Shown: piece after piece, positions 24,150-35,111 of the stretch
Layout of the letters: each line of letters opens with the position of its first letter
Numbering within the stretch: position 1 is the stretch's first letter
Assembly: GCA_964059195.1 (NCBI GenBank)
Contig: CAXKWD010000006.1
Coordinates: 63,629,073-63,693,072, forward strand
Direction of reading: 5' to 3'
Length of the DNA stretch: 64,000 bases
Source: Ectobius pallidus
Lineage: Eukaryota > Arthropoda > Insecta > Blattodea > Ectobiidae
Notes under the pieces: model-generated
Database searches by the model: none
The model's input: only the letters and a program-made list of their open reading frames with translations
What the model was told of the DNA's origin: nothing
Position numbers and translations under genes: made by a program

Positions 24150-25548
24150 AATAAAATCAGGTAAACTGATATAACAAAGTGCCAGTATGTTTATGTTAAA
24201 TCAATTATAATTGCAATTTTGATATGCAGAATATAAGTTTTTCTAATCAGATTAAAATCGACCAGCGTCAGCAGAACTACAGACTTGTGATACCTTTACA
24301 ATCGCGCACTCACATAAAAATAAGATAAAAAAATCCATGTCAAATCGGCCGGCTCCGGGATATGATCTGGGGACCTCAAGAATACGAGTCCAAGACGTTA
24401 CCATTTGGCCAACTCAGTCAGTTTGACGGTGTCGTTTGATAAGCATATGTGAAGGAGTAGTGTTAACTGTCAAATTATACCGGTAGACAAAAATTAAAAC
24501 AAACATGTGACCTTTAATTAGTTGTTACTCTGGTACTGGTCAACCGATTAGGTCCAAAATTAATAGGCTTCTTGCCATGGACGTTATAAATGTTTATACT
24601 AAGTTTCATGAAAATCCGATAAAGCATATTTGAGGTATGGGGCATTTTGTTATATAATACCATATAAATGCACTAAATTGAGCATTATTCCGGTACCGGC
24701 CAACCGATTTGGTCCAATATCAACAGACGTCTTCCCATGGACATTATAAATGTGTATACCAAGTTTCATGAGAATCCGATAAAGCGTGTTTGAGTTATGG
24801 CACTTTTAAATAAAAACACTAAATTCGGTTTGACGCAGGTACCGCTGGACCATGTCAAATCGGCCGGCTCCGGGATTTGATCTGGGGACCTCAAGAATAC
24901 GAGTCCAAGACGTTACCATTTGGCCAACTCAGTCAGTTTGACGGTGTTGTTTGATAAGCATATGTGAAGGAGTAGTGTTAACTGTCAAATTATACCGGTA
25001 GACAAAAATTAAAAAAACATGTGACCTTTAATTAGTTGTTACTCTGGTACTGGTCAACCGATTAGGTCCAAAATTAATAGGCTTTTTGCCATGGACGTTA
25101 TAAATGTTTATACTAAGTTTCATGAAAATCCGATAAAGCATATTTGAGGTATGGGGCATTTTGTTATATAATACCATATAAATGCACTAAATTGAGCATT
25201 ATTCCGGTACCGGCCAACCGATTTGATCCAATATCAACAGACGTCTTACCATGGGCATTATAAATGTATATAACAAGTTTCATGAGAAACCGATAAAGCG
25301 TGTTTGAGTTATGGCACTTTTAAATAAAACCACTAAATTGGGTTTGACGCAGGTACCGCTGGACCGATTTGGTACAGTATCAATAGGTTTCTTCCCATGG
25401 ACATTATAACTGCGTTTCATCAAAATCCGATAAAGCGTATTTGAGTTATGGCGCGTACAGACACACGGACAGAGAGACAGACAGAGAGACGGACAGACAT
25501 TTTTACGTCCCCCACACACAATCTCATAAAGTACCATACTGGCACTTA
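24150..25548 (-). repeat. Interspersed repeat family with tRNA-like segment, copy C (minus, with internal duplication)
   Basis: Reading leftward from 25548 it starts AAGTGCCAGTATGGTACTTT and a GTCTGTC-rich run, has the same ~130-bp units, two tRNA-like segments (near 24335-24420 and 24850-24935) and ends CTGATTTTATT near 24150. The doubled segment makes it ~530 bp longer than copy B. Confidence 0.9.
24336..25364. repeat. ~515-bp tandem duplication inside copy C
   Basis: CATGTCAAATCGGCCGGCTC starts both 24336 and 24851, and GACGCAGGTACCGCTGGAC ends both units (24850 and 25364). Differences between the units are few by eye. Confidence 0.9.
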
Positions 25549-26084
25549 TTAAATATATGCAATTATAATGATCAAATCTAAGAGTACAATGTTAATATGA
25601 CAAATTAACTAGCACTAATGAACGGATTGATGATTACATCTATGTATGTAGGCTTATGTATATTTATGTATGCTGCAGCATGACGTTCAGACGGGTTGAG
25701 TGATTTTGATGAAATTTGGCTCACATACTTCAACCAGGAAATAAACTTGGCAACGTTATAATTCAAACAAATCACCCCATCCCGTATTTTCAACCCCTGT
25801 GAGTAATATTTTCTTTGTAAAAATCTACATGCTTTGACCAATCTTTACCTGAGAGCAGTCTATGAGAGAGCTGAGAGAGCAGTCTATGATACAATAATAT
25901 TCACACATACCACCCCTTATTTATTTTCAACCCCTATTGTGTGATCGTTATATAATTACATTCTTTGATCACTTTTTACAAAGTTTTAAACATTTTAGAA
26001 ACAGGATGCAATTGTTGGAAACTATAATATTCTATCCAACACCCCTTATTTATTTTCATTCCCTATTATACGATCTTTCCGGTC

Positions 26085-26215
26085 ACGGAAACTACCATTA
26101 ACGGCCGTGACCACATGCCCTCCCAATCCTGCTGCCATGTGCCTAGGTAGATGAGTCAGCAGTCGGATGGTAGGCCTAGTCCCTTCAGGGATGTAGTGCC
26201 ATGGAGTTTTTATTA
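26085..26215 (+). repeat. Short SINE-like repeat, copy 1
   Basis: It contains GTCCCTTCAGGGATGTAGTG and GGAGTTT. A related segment lies in opposite orientation at 59365-59440. No clear A/B boxes were found. Confidence 0.5.
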
Positions 26216-26658
26216 TATCGTTATACAGTTTTACACATTTGATCAGTTCTTACCATATTTTACACTCAAACCCTGTAGAACCAGAATAATACAAATCTAC
26301 ATTCATTAACCAATTTAACAAAATTTTACGCATAGACCCTTAGAGCCAGGAGAAAAATAAGGTATAGGAAACCTTACTGTTAAAACAAATTTCTTTACCT
26401 GTTTTAAACCCTATTATATGATATCTACAGAAACCTAAATTCTTTGACCGTTTTCCACTAACATTTACACAAAAAACCCTATTTTTGCAGGAATTTTTTT
26501 AAACCAATATTAATATATGAACACACCACCCCTTATATGTTTAAACTCTTATTATAATAATTATGATCTGTGTAGAAACCTCCATTATTGAAAAATGTTT
26601 AGCAAACTCTGCACACTGACTGTAGACCTAGAAGGAAATTCTAAGTTTTTTTAAAGCC

Positions 26659-26949
26659 CAGGATCGGAAGCGAATAGAAGCAGCACAAATGAGATTCCTC
26701 AGGTCAGTTGAAAGGATAACTTTAAGAGACAGGAAGAAAAGTAGCGAAATAAGGGGGAAATTGAACATAAGGAACATTACTGATGAAATTAAGGAATATC
26801 AGAAAAACTGGCAACAACATGTAGAGAGAATGGCCCTAGACAGACTACCACGGCAAGCTTACTTTTATCAACCTGCTGGGAAACGTGACCTAGGTCGACC
26901 AAGAAGAAGATGGAAGGAAGTCATTAGCCTCGGAACGGGAAAGCAATGA
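26659..26949 (+). pseudogene. LINE reverse transcriptase extreme C-terminus
   Basis: The frame QDRKRIEAAQMRFLRSVERI leads to WQQHVERMALDRLPRQ and GKRDLGRPRRRWKE. This is the conserved tail of RTE/jockey-type RTs (WxxHVxRMxxxRLP...GRPRxRW). It is followed by a (GAA)n tail at 26966-26988, marking the element 3' end. About 95% of the element is missing. Confidence 0.8.
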
Positions 26950-27029
26950 CCCATCCTTGTAAGGAAGAAGAAGAAGAAGAAGAAGAACAGATTTTCACTA
27001 ACTTTTACAATCCGACCTTTCAAGTTATA

Positions 27030-27286
27030 TATCTTAACTGATGACGATGAAGTGTTCGTCCCGGAGGCCGTTCCTGCCCTGGGGCAGAGTTGTGGGGGGA
27101 AAGCCCACGGTCCGACCGAGGGACACTAGGCCAGGTCCTTTCGCGGGATGGAAATGGGAACACAACACCCAGTGCTGACCCAGGAAGGAAACTTTACATC
27201 TCTGTAAAATCCCCGACCGGGCCGGGAATCGAACCCAGGCTGCCCGGGGGGCTGGCAATCACGCTGCCAATGGCGGACATATTATA
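27030..27286 (-). mobile_element. tRNA-derived SINE
   Basis: On the minus strand the head reads GTCCGCCATTGGCAGCGTGA (A-box-like) and then an exact B-box GGTTCGATTCC at 27225-27235, ~60 bp apart, as in a tRNA. The GC-rich body is unlike its AT-rich surroundings. A Pol III promoter is implied. The parent tRNA is not identified. Confidence 0.65.
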
Positions 27287-28134
27287 GTCATTAAGTTAAA
27301 AATGTTAAATCTTTGGTGGGTCATTAAAAGATCTTGGCTAGCCCCTTAGTAATAGTACGTTGTGTTCCTACATGTTAAGCTTTTCAATGCTGCTGTCGTA
27401 TAAGTGCGTCATTTTAAACTATTGTATGACAGCAAAGATACAACAAAGATATAACAAAATAAAGTAATACTTTAGGTAAATAGCAAGGAGGAGGAGGGGA
27501 AGAGAAAGGAAGAAGAAAAAGAGCCTATATTACAGGAAACACTGGCGAATGAATGTATTTTTGTTATAATAGTCTCATAGGCTGCTAATAGAATTGCAAT
27601 TGAATTAAAATCTATTTTCGTAAAGTGATAATGAATATGGATTTTCTACGTATTTATTTTTTGTGTTAATGGGTAGCGAGGACCAGAGTGTTCTATAAGA
27701 GGATGTGGAGGTGATTTTACAGTTCCTTAGTGTACATGTAATAGTGTACATTATTTTCTACTTTGATTTCTGGCATAGGACAAAATTTCATTAGGATTAT
27801 AATATAAAACTGGTGAGTGTGGTATAGAATTTAGCCTATAGGGAATTATAGGGGAATTCAAATACGGTATTTTTTCGTACTACTTTCGATATTTTGTTAT
27901 TTATTTTGTTAAAGCCTTTCAGAATTCTTGTACCATCTGCAGGGCATGTTCTTCAAAATTAACATTCACCAGAATCTCGTTGTTTATGCTGACACTTGTA
28001 GCCGTTCTCATCGAAACATAAACAACTCGGAGAACTAGTCAATTAGTTCTCAATTAGTGAAGGTAAAGCGTGAAAGAAGAACTGTGTTTCAGCGAACCTT
28101 TTTTATTTTTTATTTATTTATTTATTTATTTACT
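27287..28134. other. Unassigned, ends in (TTTA)n
   Basis: No gene visible. A purine-rich run lies near 27486-27523, and a TTTATTTATTTATTTATTTA microsatellite at about 28103-28134 abuts the next repeat. Confidence 0.5.
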
Positions 28135-29143
28135 AGCTGAAAAGGCCCGGCGTCGCCCGGGCTTTGTATTTTGTAATTTGAAATTAACTTATGGAGGACT
28201 TTCGATTTTGAAACTCTAGGTCCTTATATAATATGTAGGCTATGTAACACTTGAAATGAAGAAAAAGATTTATCACACTCAAACTATTCCATCAGAAAAC
28301 GCTAGATATGGCTTTTTATGGCTCATAGAAGATGCCGAATGCTGCATTCCTATGCTTCTACACATCATGCCTGGAGGGGTTGAAATAAGAAGAAACATAA
28401 ATTACATAAGACTGTATTGACTTGACGGAAAATTTTATTTCTCATTCTCATGTTACCATACAACCGTTTCGGGGCTGAAATAAAATAGAAATGCAGTATC
28501 ACTTTCATACTTTCCTTCCCTAAAACCCGGGACATAATATACTGCGAGCATAGGACTCAAAATGTTCCATCCCATGCTTAGAGCCTATGATAAACATCCC
28601 TATTTCTCAACTAATACAAAGCATACAGCTATGGATAAACGTATCAGCGGAAAGGGTTGTTTACCTACTTCTGATATAGCATACTCACACACTTAAGTTG
28701 TCCCTGCAATACGACCTCTTATTCTACATCAAAATGTGAAGTGAGAAAATATTTCTTATGTCGAGGGTAGAGAAAGTTATGTGACTGCATTACAATGTGC
28801 TTTATTTTCGTGGATTTTATTCTTCAAGAATTATTTTTACAAATCGTTAGCATCAGAATTCGTTCAAGTCTAATATTATGTAGTGTCCAAAGCCCTATAT
28901 GAACTGTGTAAACAATACACTGTTGTCTTGACAAGTGAATTGGATTTCATTTTTCAGAATAATATTCTCACAGATTATATAAATGTTCAAGGGAAGGAGT
29001 GATTTGTTTGAATTTAAGTGTTGACCGCGTTACTTCCCGGGCTTAACAGGGTATGTGTGCAAAATTTCGTGTAAATTGGTAAAGAAATGTAGGTTTGTAT
29101 AAGGAAAAAACATACATACACACTTTCGATTTTATATATTAGA
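28135..29143 (+). repeat. Unclassified interspersed repeat, copy 2
   Basis: It begins CTAGCTGAAAAGGCCCGGCG followed by TCGCCCGGGC and ends TTTTATATATTAGAT. It shares ordered blocks with 1-653. The 'aaaatttcgtgtaaattgg...' text just before the end and the GGCGTCGCCCGG start recall common arthropod non-autonomous repeats of unsettled class. Confidence 0.65.
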
Positions 29144-29548
29144 TTCATTCATTTAACAAAGCACTTCCTTTTCAAATGGAAACTTTAGGAAATTGCAGTG
29201 GATGTTAATTTAAAATCCTCAAAAATGCCCTGAATTTGGTGTTTAAAGCACAAACATAAACAAAATTGTAGAAAATTGAGCATATCAGATAATTCCATAC
29301 ATTTAAACACTATTAATCAGACATGTTAAAATATATGTTATTGTACCGATGAGCTCGATCAATAAAATTAAATCTGTAATTGATTCCATCAGTTCAACAA
29401 TCATTATTTTGCGCCTAGGCTTTTCGATACCTTTGTATCATGATGCCCTGAAGAAGACACAAAAGTATCGAAATGCCTACGCATAAAATAAAAGTTGAGC
29501 TGATGCTATTGATTAAGTTAAGTTCAAAAGTATTCAATAATATATCAT
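29144..29548. other. Spacer with one strong hairpin
   Basis: Apart from the stem-loop at 29411-29482, nothing is recognised. Confidence 0.5.
29411..29482. other. Long imperfect stem-loop
   Basis: TAGGCTTTTCGATACCTTTG (from 29416) pairs with the mirrored CAAAAGTATCGAAATGCCTA (29459-29478), giving a ~27-bp stem with a loop containing CCTGAAGAAG. Function unknown. Confidence 0.65.
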
Positions 29549-30089
29549 TTAAGGGGAGCATACAGTTTTCGGTGCTGAAAAATAGGTGGTTTCATTTTCC
29601 CCCCCTCAGCAATGAATTGTTCTGTAGCCTTGCAATCTGTCATGTTCTATATTGACTAGTTCTACAATTGCATACTATTTTCAGAATTAATTTTCTATTA
29701 CAGTTAATGGGTAGTTATTATTACAAAATGGCAGCCAAATTTTGTGCACTGAAGTGAAAAAAAACTATTAAAATTACATCAATTATTCTAGATAGTGTTG
29801 TTCAATAATATCAAATATACTTGCATGCAAAATTTCACTGCAATATGTCAATAAATGTTTGAGTTATCAGGGAAACGGCACTTCAGTGCGCAAAATTTGG
29901 CTGCCATTTTATAATGATAATTACTCCTTTATTGTTAATAGTTAAATTAATTCTGAAAATAGTATGCAATTGTAGAACTAGTCAATATAGAGCATGCCAG
30001 ATTGCAAGGCTACAGAACAATTCATTGCTGAGAAAAAAAATGAAACTTCACCTATTTTCCAGCATCGAAAGCCGTATGTCCCCCCTTAA
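29549..30089. mobile_element. TTAA-flanked fold-back MITE, copy 1
   Basis: TTAA (29549-29552 and 30086-30089) flanks ~210-bp inverted arms. The left arm starts GGGGAGCATACAG and the right, read inward, starts GGGGGGACATACGG. Both then carry CAGCAATGAATTGTTCTGTA and TGCATACTATTTTCAGAATT. No coding capacity. Confidence 0.88.
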
Positions 30090-31041
30090 CAGTGAGGTAA
30101 CCTGAAGGTGTAAATGAAAATCTCGTAATAATTGTACTAAATTCAATTATTTAAGTTCTCATGTGTTTATATAATTATATTAAAACATATTAGCGTGGTA
30201 GTTATATAATAAATTTACCTGGAATAGGGTAGTGCGTAACTTCTGTGCGTTATGTGTCAGTACATTCTAAGTGGCAATGCTAGTTTTGGTGTTTGACTAG
30301 TGCTAACTAAGCCCTGAATTCTGGCATTGTACTGTTGACTAGAATCACGTTTATGATTACGTCATTGCTGATGTGACATGACGAGGGGCAGCGCTGCATT
30401 GTCAACACACGTACACGCATTTGTGTGAGTCTACATTCATGCTTAACTAAACATACCCTTATTGAATATTGAAGTACAGTACTTGTGTTTGGTTTCCAAC
30501 TGTGCAAAAATTCTCTTAGTCTATTTAACTACATGAATGCAGAGTTTATGTAATCAAGGGAGGGCGTATTTAGCATTACATTAGAGGAGAATTCTAACGA
30601 TGAATCATAATGTGCTAACATTTGTGAACATTACGCCCATGTTAATTTGTGTTTTGATTCAAAGCGAATTTCATGAATATCATCTTTACGAATATAATCG
30701 TGTATTAAGGCTTTGGTTTCTCAGTCCTAAGTCTTCGGGGGAAAGCACAAAACTTGCTGAATAGACCTACACACTGCGAAAATGTTTTAATATTTGGAAA
30801 ATATACCAGTGCTTTTCAGGCTCGTATGTGTGGGAAAACAAAGCTGACTTTGTTAACCCCTAACTATTATTTGAACTCACACCAACGCTACACATCATTA
30901 TTTGTCAGTGTGATTTATACAGTGTACTAGCAGGTGATTTTTTTTACTGTTACAGTACTTGTTTGACCATGCATCATTATTTGTACCATTTAGTACATTT
31001 TTGTGAGGCAAAATGCTGTGATCCTTGTATAGGCCTATAAC
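30090..31041. other. Nothing recognised
   Basis: No gene or repeat copy visible. A TAGGCCTA octamer is at 31030. Confidence 0.5.
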
Positions 31042-31833
31042 TACTGAGTGTTTCTTAATTAATAGCGCATATTGAAACGGTTGAAAGTATACGATAACAG
31101 ACGCAAAAACGTTCCAGCAAACATGGGTCCGCAAACAAGCCGTTTGCGAGATTTATTAATGCGAATGTTTGGTTATGAGCCGCCACTGACGTCCATAGTT
31201 GTGTTTCACTCGTTGCGCACTTAGAAGCGGTCCGCGATGTGCTCTTGTTTAAAAAACTGAATTGCTACAAGTTGGAGTTGTAGTCAAACCATACACGACA
31301 GACAATGGTTACAGTACACTTTCGAAGCAGTCAGATCACTCGTGTGAACAGTATCATGTGTCCTGAGACACTACGTAGTCAAAACGGAAACATATAGCAA
31401 CAGCAAATAATTGTACGTGCTTTTCAAGGATTCCGAGATGATCCGGGGGTGTTTGAAAGAATTCGAAACTTGGTGCAGAGACGAGTGCAGTATTGCATCC
31501 AAGTGCAAGGACGACACTTTGAACACCTCCTTTAACAGGAAGAATGTACAGTATTAATAACGTGTAACATACTGAAGTAGAATTGTACTTCTAGTTGAGT
31601 TATGATAGAATTGTGAGGCAACTTTAAATAGCAATTACACGGAAAATCTACTTTTCAAATTCATTTGTACTAATTAGGACGATGTTTCTTAATGAAATCA
31701 TAACCGCACATTCGCAATAATAAATCTCGCAAACGGCTTGTTAGCGGACCCATGTTTGCTGGAATTTTTTGGTTCTATTATCGTATACTTCCAACCGTTT
31801 CTGTTTGTGCTATTAATCATGATACATCCTGTA
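31042..31833 (+). mobile_element. Internally deleted Tc1/mariner-type element with ~140-bp TIRs
   Basis: TA (31042-31043, 31832-31833) flanks arms that begin CTGAGTGTTTC (left) and CAGGATGTATC (right, inward). The arms remain parallel through GAAACGGTTG, AAGTATACGAT, CAGCAAACATGGGTCCG and AAGCCGTTTGCGAGATTTAT. Only the end of the transposase gene survives between them. Confidence 0.85.
31410..31535 (+). pseudogene. Tc1/mariner-like transposase C-terminus
   Basis: The frame reads IVRAFQGFRDDPGVFERIRN and ends CIQVQGRHFEHLL followed by TAA. The Q-G-x-HFEHLL ending is typical of a Tc1/mariner lineage in which a Cys...GGHFEHLL tail is conserved. All catalytic residues are missing. Confidence 0.7.
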
Positions 31834-33104
31834 TATCATAGTAGACGTATTTACTAGAGTTGGATGTTGCAAAGTTTTTTTTTTTCAATCCTCTTTCGCT
31901 TATGACTTTGTTCTGGAACTACAGTTCCTTCTTCAGAAACGCTAATTTCACCATCACATAATTGTTCGTTTTTCTTGTTCGAAATCAGAGTCTATATGTC
32001 ATCAGTCATCACAAACTTGGTCCTCCTTACACGAATCATCCTTCTCTGATTCATAAGTATCGGAGATATTATCTTCAATTTCACAGTTATAGCCTAACAG
32101 TATTTGCCAATTTGTTCAATTTTTCTATTTATGTACTCTCATAGTAGTATCTAATCATTTTTAAAAACTTTATAATTATTAAAATCAGAATGTCAGAACA
32201 CTGCAGCTGCAGTGGGTGAAAATAGACTGAGGAGAGGGAAACATACCTTGGAAGGAGAGAGACCAACGCAAACGGATGACTTATTGCAGGAAAAACTAAC
32301 TTCCCTTGGGTGAAATTTCACCCAGAGTAGCCGTTAAGGATTAAAGTGTTTCTGCGAGGATACACGACTACCCTATGCTCAGTATTATATCCCGATCAGG
32401 GTGACGCCTTTTCAGTAGAAGAGATCTTATCACTGTTCTTGTTTTGAATGCAGTATATCTGGTGTTATCATTTTATGCACAGGATCCTGAATATTGGAAA
32501 CTGGCCACTTCATGTTGAACAAATTAGTTGAAGCCTAGCTCCATTCCTCCATTCCACTCTAAACGCTAACATTTTTCAAGCACTTAGCTCATCTCCACCA
32601 ATTTTTTTTTTTCAGTCGTTAGAACGTAGTCTCTGTAGAGAAAGGGTTATAAACATTTTGTTTGAAAATAAAATGTACCATCCAGTGGCGTAACGGATAA
32701 AGATTAGGCCCCTTTATAAAGTGTAATTTGGGCCTTCTAAAAGATATTCAGGACCAGAGGGTCACCAGAAGAATAAGGCCAAATTGAAATGTCTCTACCA
32801 ACTGCGTCACGGCGTAACCCAGTTGTAGTAATTGTATAGGAAATCAAGGAATAAAGTAGCATTATTTCCTGTATGCTAGATACATCGCTTACCTCTAAAA
32901 TCTGGCAAAGGTACACCGTTATATGTAGAATCTTGTAGAATTCTTAAGGGTAAGCGGCGCAGTATTATTTGAGGAAATAGCCTATTTTCCACTTCTTCGC
33001 TCGCGTAATTTCTTCGATACTATGGGATTCTACAAAGAATTCTACTTTGTTTCCACGCTTATGACATGATGCTATGTAAATATATGTTTTAATGAGATTT
33101 AACT
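31834..33104. other. Nothing firmly recognised
   Basis: CAGTGGCGTAACGG at 32683 resembles a hAT MITE left end, but no matching right end was found. The transposase gene that begins at ~33105 must have its 5' end or terminus here. I could not locate it. Confidence 0.4.
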
Positions 33105-33885
33105 GAATTGCTAGCACCCGAAAGCACTCGTCGTAAGCGGTCTCTTCAGAACATCGCCATTGTGAGAGATAGCGTTCAAGTGAGTCCGAACAAATCCATT
33201 CGTCGTCGTTCTCAGCAGTTAGGTATTTCAAGAAGCTCATTGCAGAGGATTCTCGTGTAATATCTGCACATGCATCCATACATTGTGCTTAAACCAACCA
33301 AGGAACTTAAACCAACAGACCATTTGCTACGAAGACAGTTCGTTCAGTGGATTCTTGAGAGGCAACATGCGGACCACAACTTTGCAAACAAGATTATCTT
33401 TACTGACGAGGCTCATTTCCATCATTGTGACTTCATAAACAAACAGAACTGTCGCATTTGGGGAACAGAAAACCATCAAAGAATTAGTGAATAGGGATTA
33501 CACCCGGAACGAGTGACTGTTTGGAATGGACTTTGGGCTGGTGGTGTGATAGGGCCTTACTTTTCCGAAGATGATGATGGTAATGCCACAACAGTTAATA
33601 GAGAACGTTACCGGAATATAGTTACCAATTTCTTGTGGCCTTATTTGGATGGCATTGATATTGAACAGTTCTGGTACCAGCAAGATGGCGCTACCTGCCA
33701 CACCTCCAACGAGACTATTGGTTTGTTGCATGAGAAATTTCCAAATCGAGTTCTTTCGCTCAAAGGTGACCAAAACTGGCCACCAAGGTCATGTGACCCG
33801 ACACCTTGCGACTTCTTTCTTTGGGGGTTTCTTAAATCGCAGGTTTATGAACATTCGACGTGTAATCGTCCAAATTCAGGCGCAA
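33105..33885 (+). pseudogene. Tc1/mariner transposase, main part, split by the BEL insertion
   Basis: It reads APESTRRKRS, then SIRRRSQQLGISRSSLQRIL (HTH), IIFTDEAHF (first catalytic Asp), FWYQQDGATCHTS (second Asp) and WPPRSCDPTPCDFFLWGFLK (third acidic region). In-frame stops are TAA at 33258-33260 and TAG at 33492-33494, with a one-base shift near 33846-33860. Coding then continues in the shifted frame to 33885. The last part lies at 42500-42590, on the far side of the BEL element. The gene was therefore decaying or intact when the retrotransposon entered. Confidence 0.88.
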
Positions 33886-33890
33886 GACTG
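33886..33890. repeat. BEL target-site duplication, left copy (GACTG)
   Basis: GACTG immediately precedes the LTR and is repeated at 42495-42499. Five bp is usual for BEL/Pao. Confidence 0.95.
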
Positions 33891-34952
33891 TGTACAACGT
33901 GCATCTCAGCGGACTGTATAATAGATAATTAGGGCTGATTAAAATCAAAATGCACGCCATACATTCGAATAGAAAATAAAATAATAGGTTTACAAGAAAC
34001 AAAGACCATAGGCGATGTAACACGACACTGAATTCTTCTTAAGCACAATCACTCGCTAATTCTTGGTTGATGTCTTGAAGATCTTCTAAAAGCAGAGATG
34101 ATTGAATCCGCCCAATAAAAAACCTTGTTGGTTTCAATACAGATTTATTTAAAATTCCAGAGGGCCACTCGACTTGATACGTCGAGAACTTGTAATTATT
34201 AATTAAGCATATACATATAGCAATTGTATGCTATAAATGTGAATTACAGTTAATCTTGTGGTGTCTTTTAATCTCAAATCACAAACGCAATGCTAATGTC
34301 AATAAATTAACTTGCGTGTTGTATAGCGTCAAAGCAATATTCAAATATATATGAATATTAAAATCTTTTAAACACTCACTTGTGTAATGACTCCTTCTTG
34401 TAACGAATATCACTACAGGAAATAATCCTGAAGTCCAATCAAGCTATATTAAAGCTAGTAGAGAAGCTTAGCAGCGACGTAGAAGAAATTCACCATTTTG
34501 CGGCGAATAATAATTAGAACTGCTTCTGTGCAGATAAAATTAATGTTGATAAATCCTTGAATCGTTGTAAACAGATTCCAAGACGAATAAGTATTAATAG
34601 CTGCTGCTAGCTACGTCCAGAGAGAATTGAAAATCCTTTCAGAGGATTACACAATAGACGAAGAAGGAAGACGAATGAAGAAGTAAGGTTTGAATTGAAA
34701 ACAATGACTTGTAACAATACTAAAAAAATCAATCCCATTGGACGAAGATAAAAACGATTAGGCAATTTAAAGACAAAAGATTGTATTTTGACAATAAAAA
34801 TAATAATTACTAGAAGGCCGTGAGAAAAATTAACATTGAATAAAATCTTACCAAGGCCGAAAAAAGACAAGAATAATTATTAAAAGATTATTATAGAAGG
34901 CCAAGAAAATAAAAAACTACGTCAAATCTCAAGTATCAAACATAACTGAACA
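33891..34952 (-). repeat. BEL 3' LTR
   Basis: Identical in length to the LTR at 41433-42494 and almost identical in sequence. It begins TGTACAACGTGC and ends ATAACTGAACA on the plus strand. Confidence 0.95.
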
Positions 34953-34962
34953 TATTGCCCGC

Positions 34963-34986
34963 GATTATTCCACTTGTGGAATAATC
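34963..34986. other. Perfect 11-bp hairpin next to the 3' LTR
   Basis: GATTATTCCAC (34963-34973) pairs with GTGGAATAATC (34976-34986) across a TT loop, 10 bp inside the LTR border, where the polypurine tract would be expected. Only a weak purine-rich stretch is present. Confidence 0.8.
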
Positions 34987-35111
34987 TAAATAGAATGCGA
35001 AGTTATGTTTGACCTTGAGAAAGACAAGAACGACAAAAACACAAAACAAATATTGATAAAATAACAATAACTAAGAATACATTAGGTACCTAGAAGACAA
35101 AGACTAACTAT

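Larger units (their letters stand above)
25640..27010. repeat. Diverged satellite-like array, ~130-150-bp period, interrupted
   Basis: The phrase 'caccccttatttattttcaacccctattatat' recurs in diverged form near 25775, 25910, 26040 and 26525, with intervening 'ctttgaccattttt-actaa-tttta-ac' text. The array is broken by a short repeat at 26085-26215 and a LINE 3' end at 26645-26988, then resumes (TTTTCACTAACTTTTACAAT, 26992). Confidence 0.6.

Noticed and set aside
25640..27010. CRISPR-like array
   Set aside because: Repeats are long, diverged and directly adjoining rather than short, identical and spacer-separated, and the DNA is eukaryotic.
32683..32815. Complete hAT MITE starting CAGTGGCGTAACGG
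   Set aside because: No mirrored right end or 8-bp duplication could be found.
32965..33279. 104-residue minus-strand protein
   Set aside because: It overlaps, in antisense, the N-terminal part of the Tc1/mariner transposase, which has recognisable motifs.
34607..34870. 87-residue hydrophobic protein (also at 42149-42412)
   Set aside because: It lies wholly within the LTR and occurs twice only because the LTR does. A small LTR protein is not supported by any motif.
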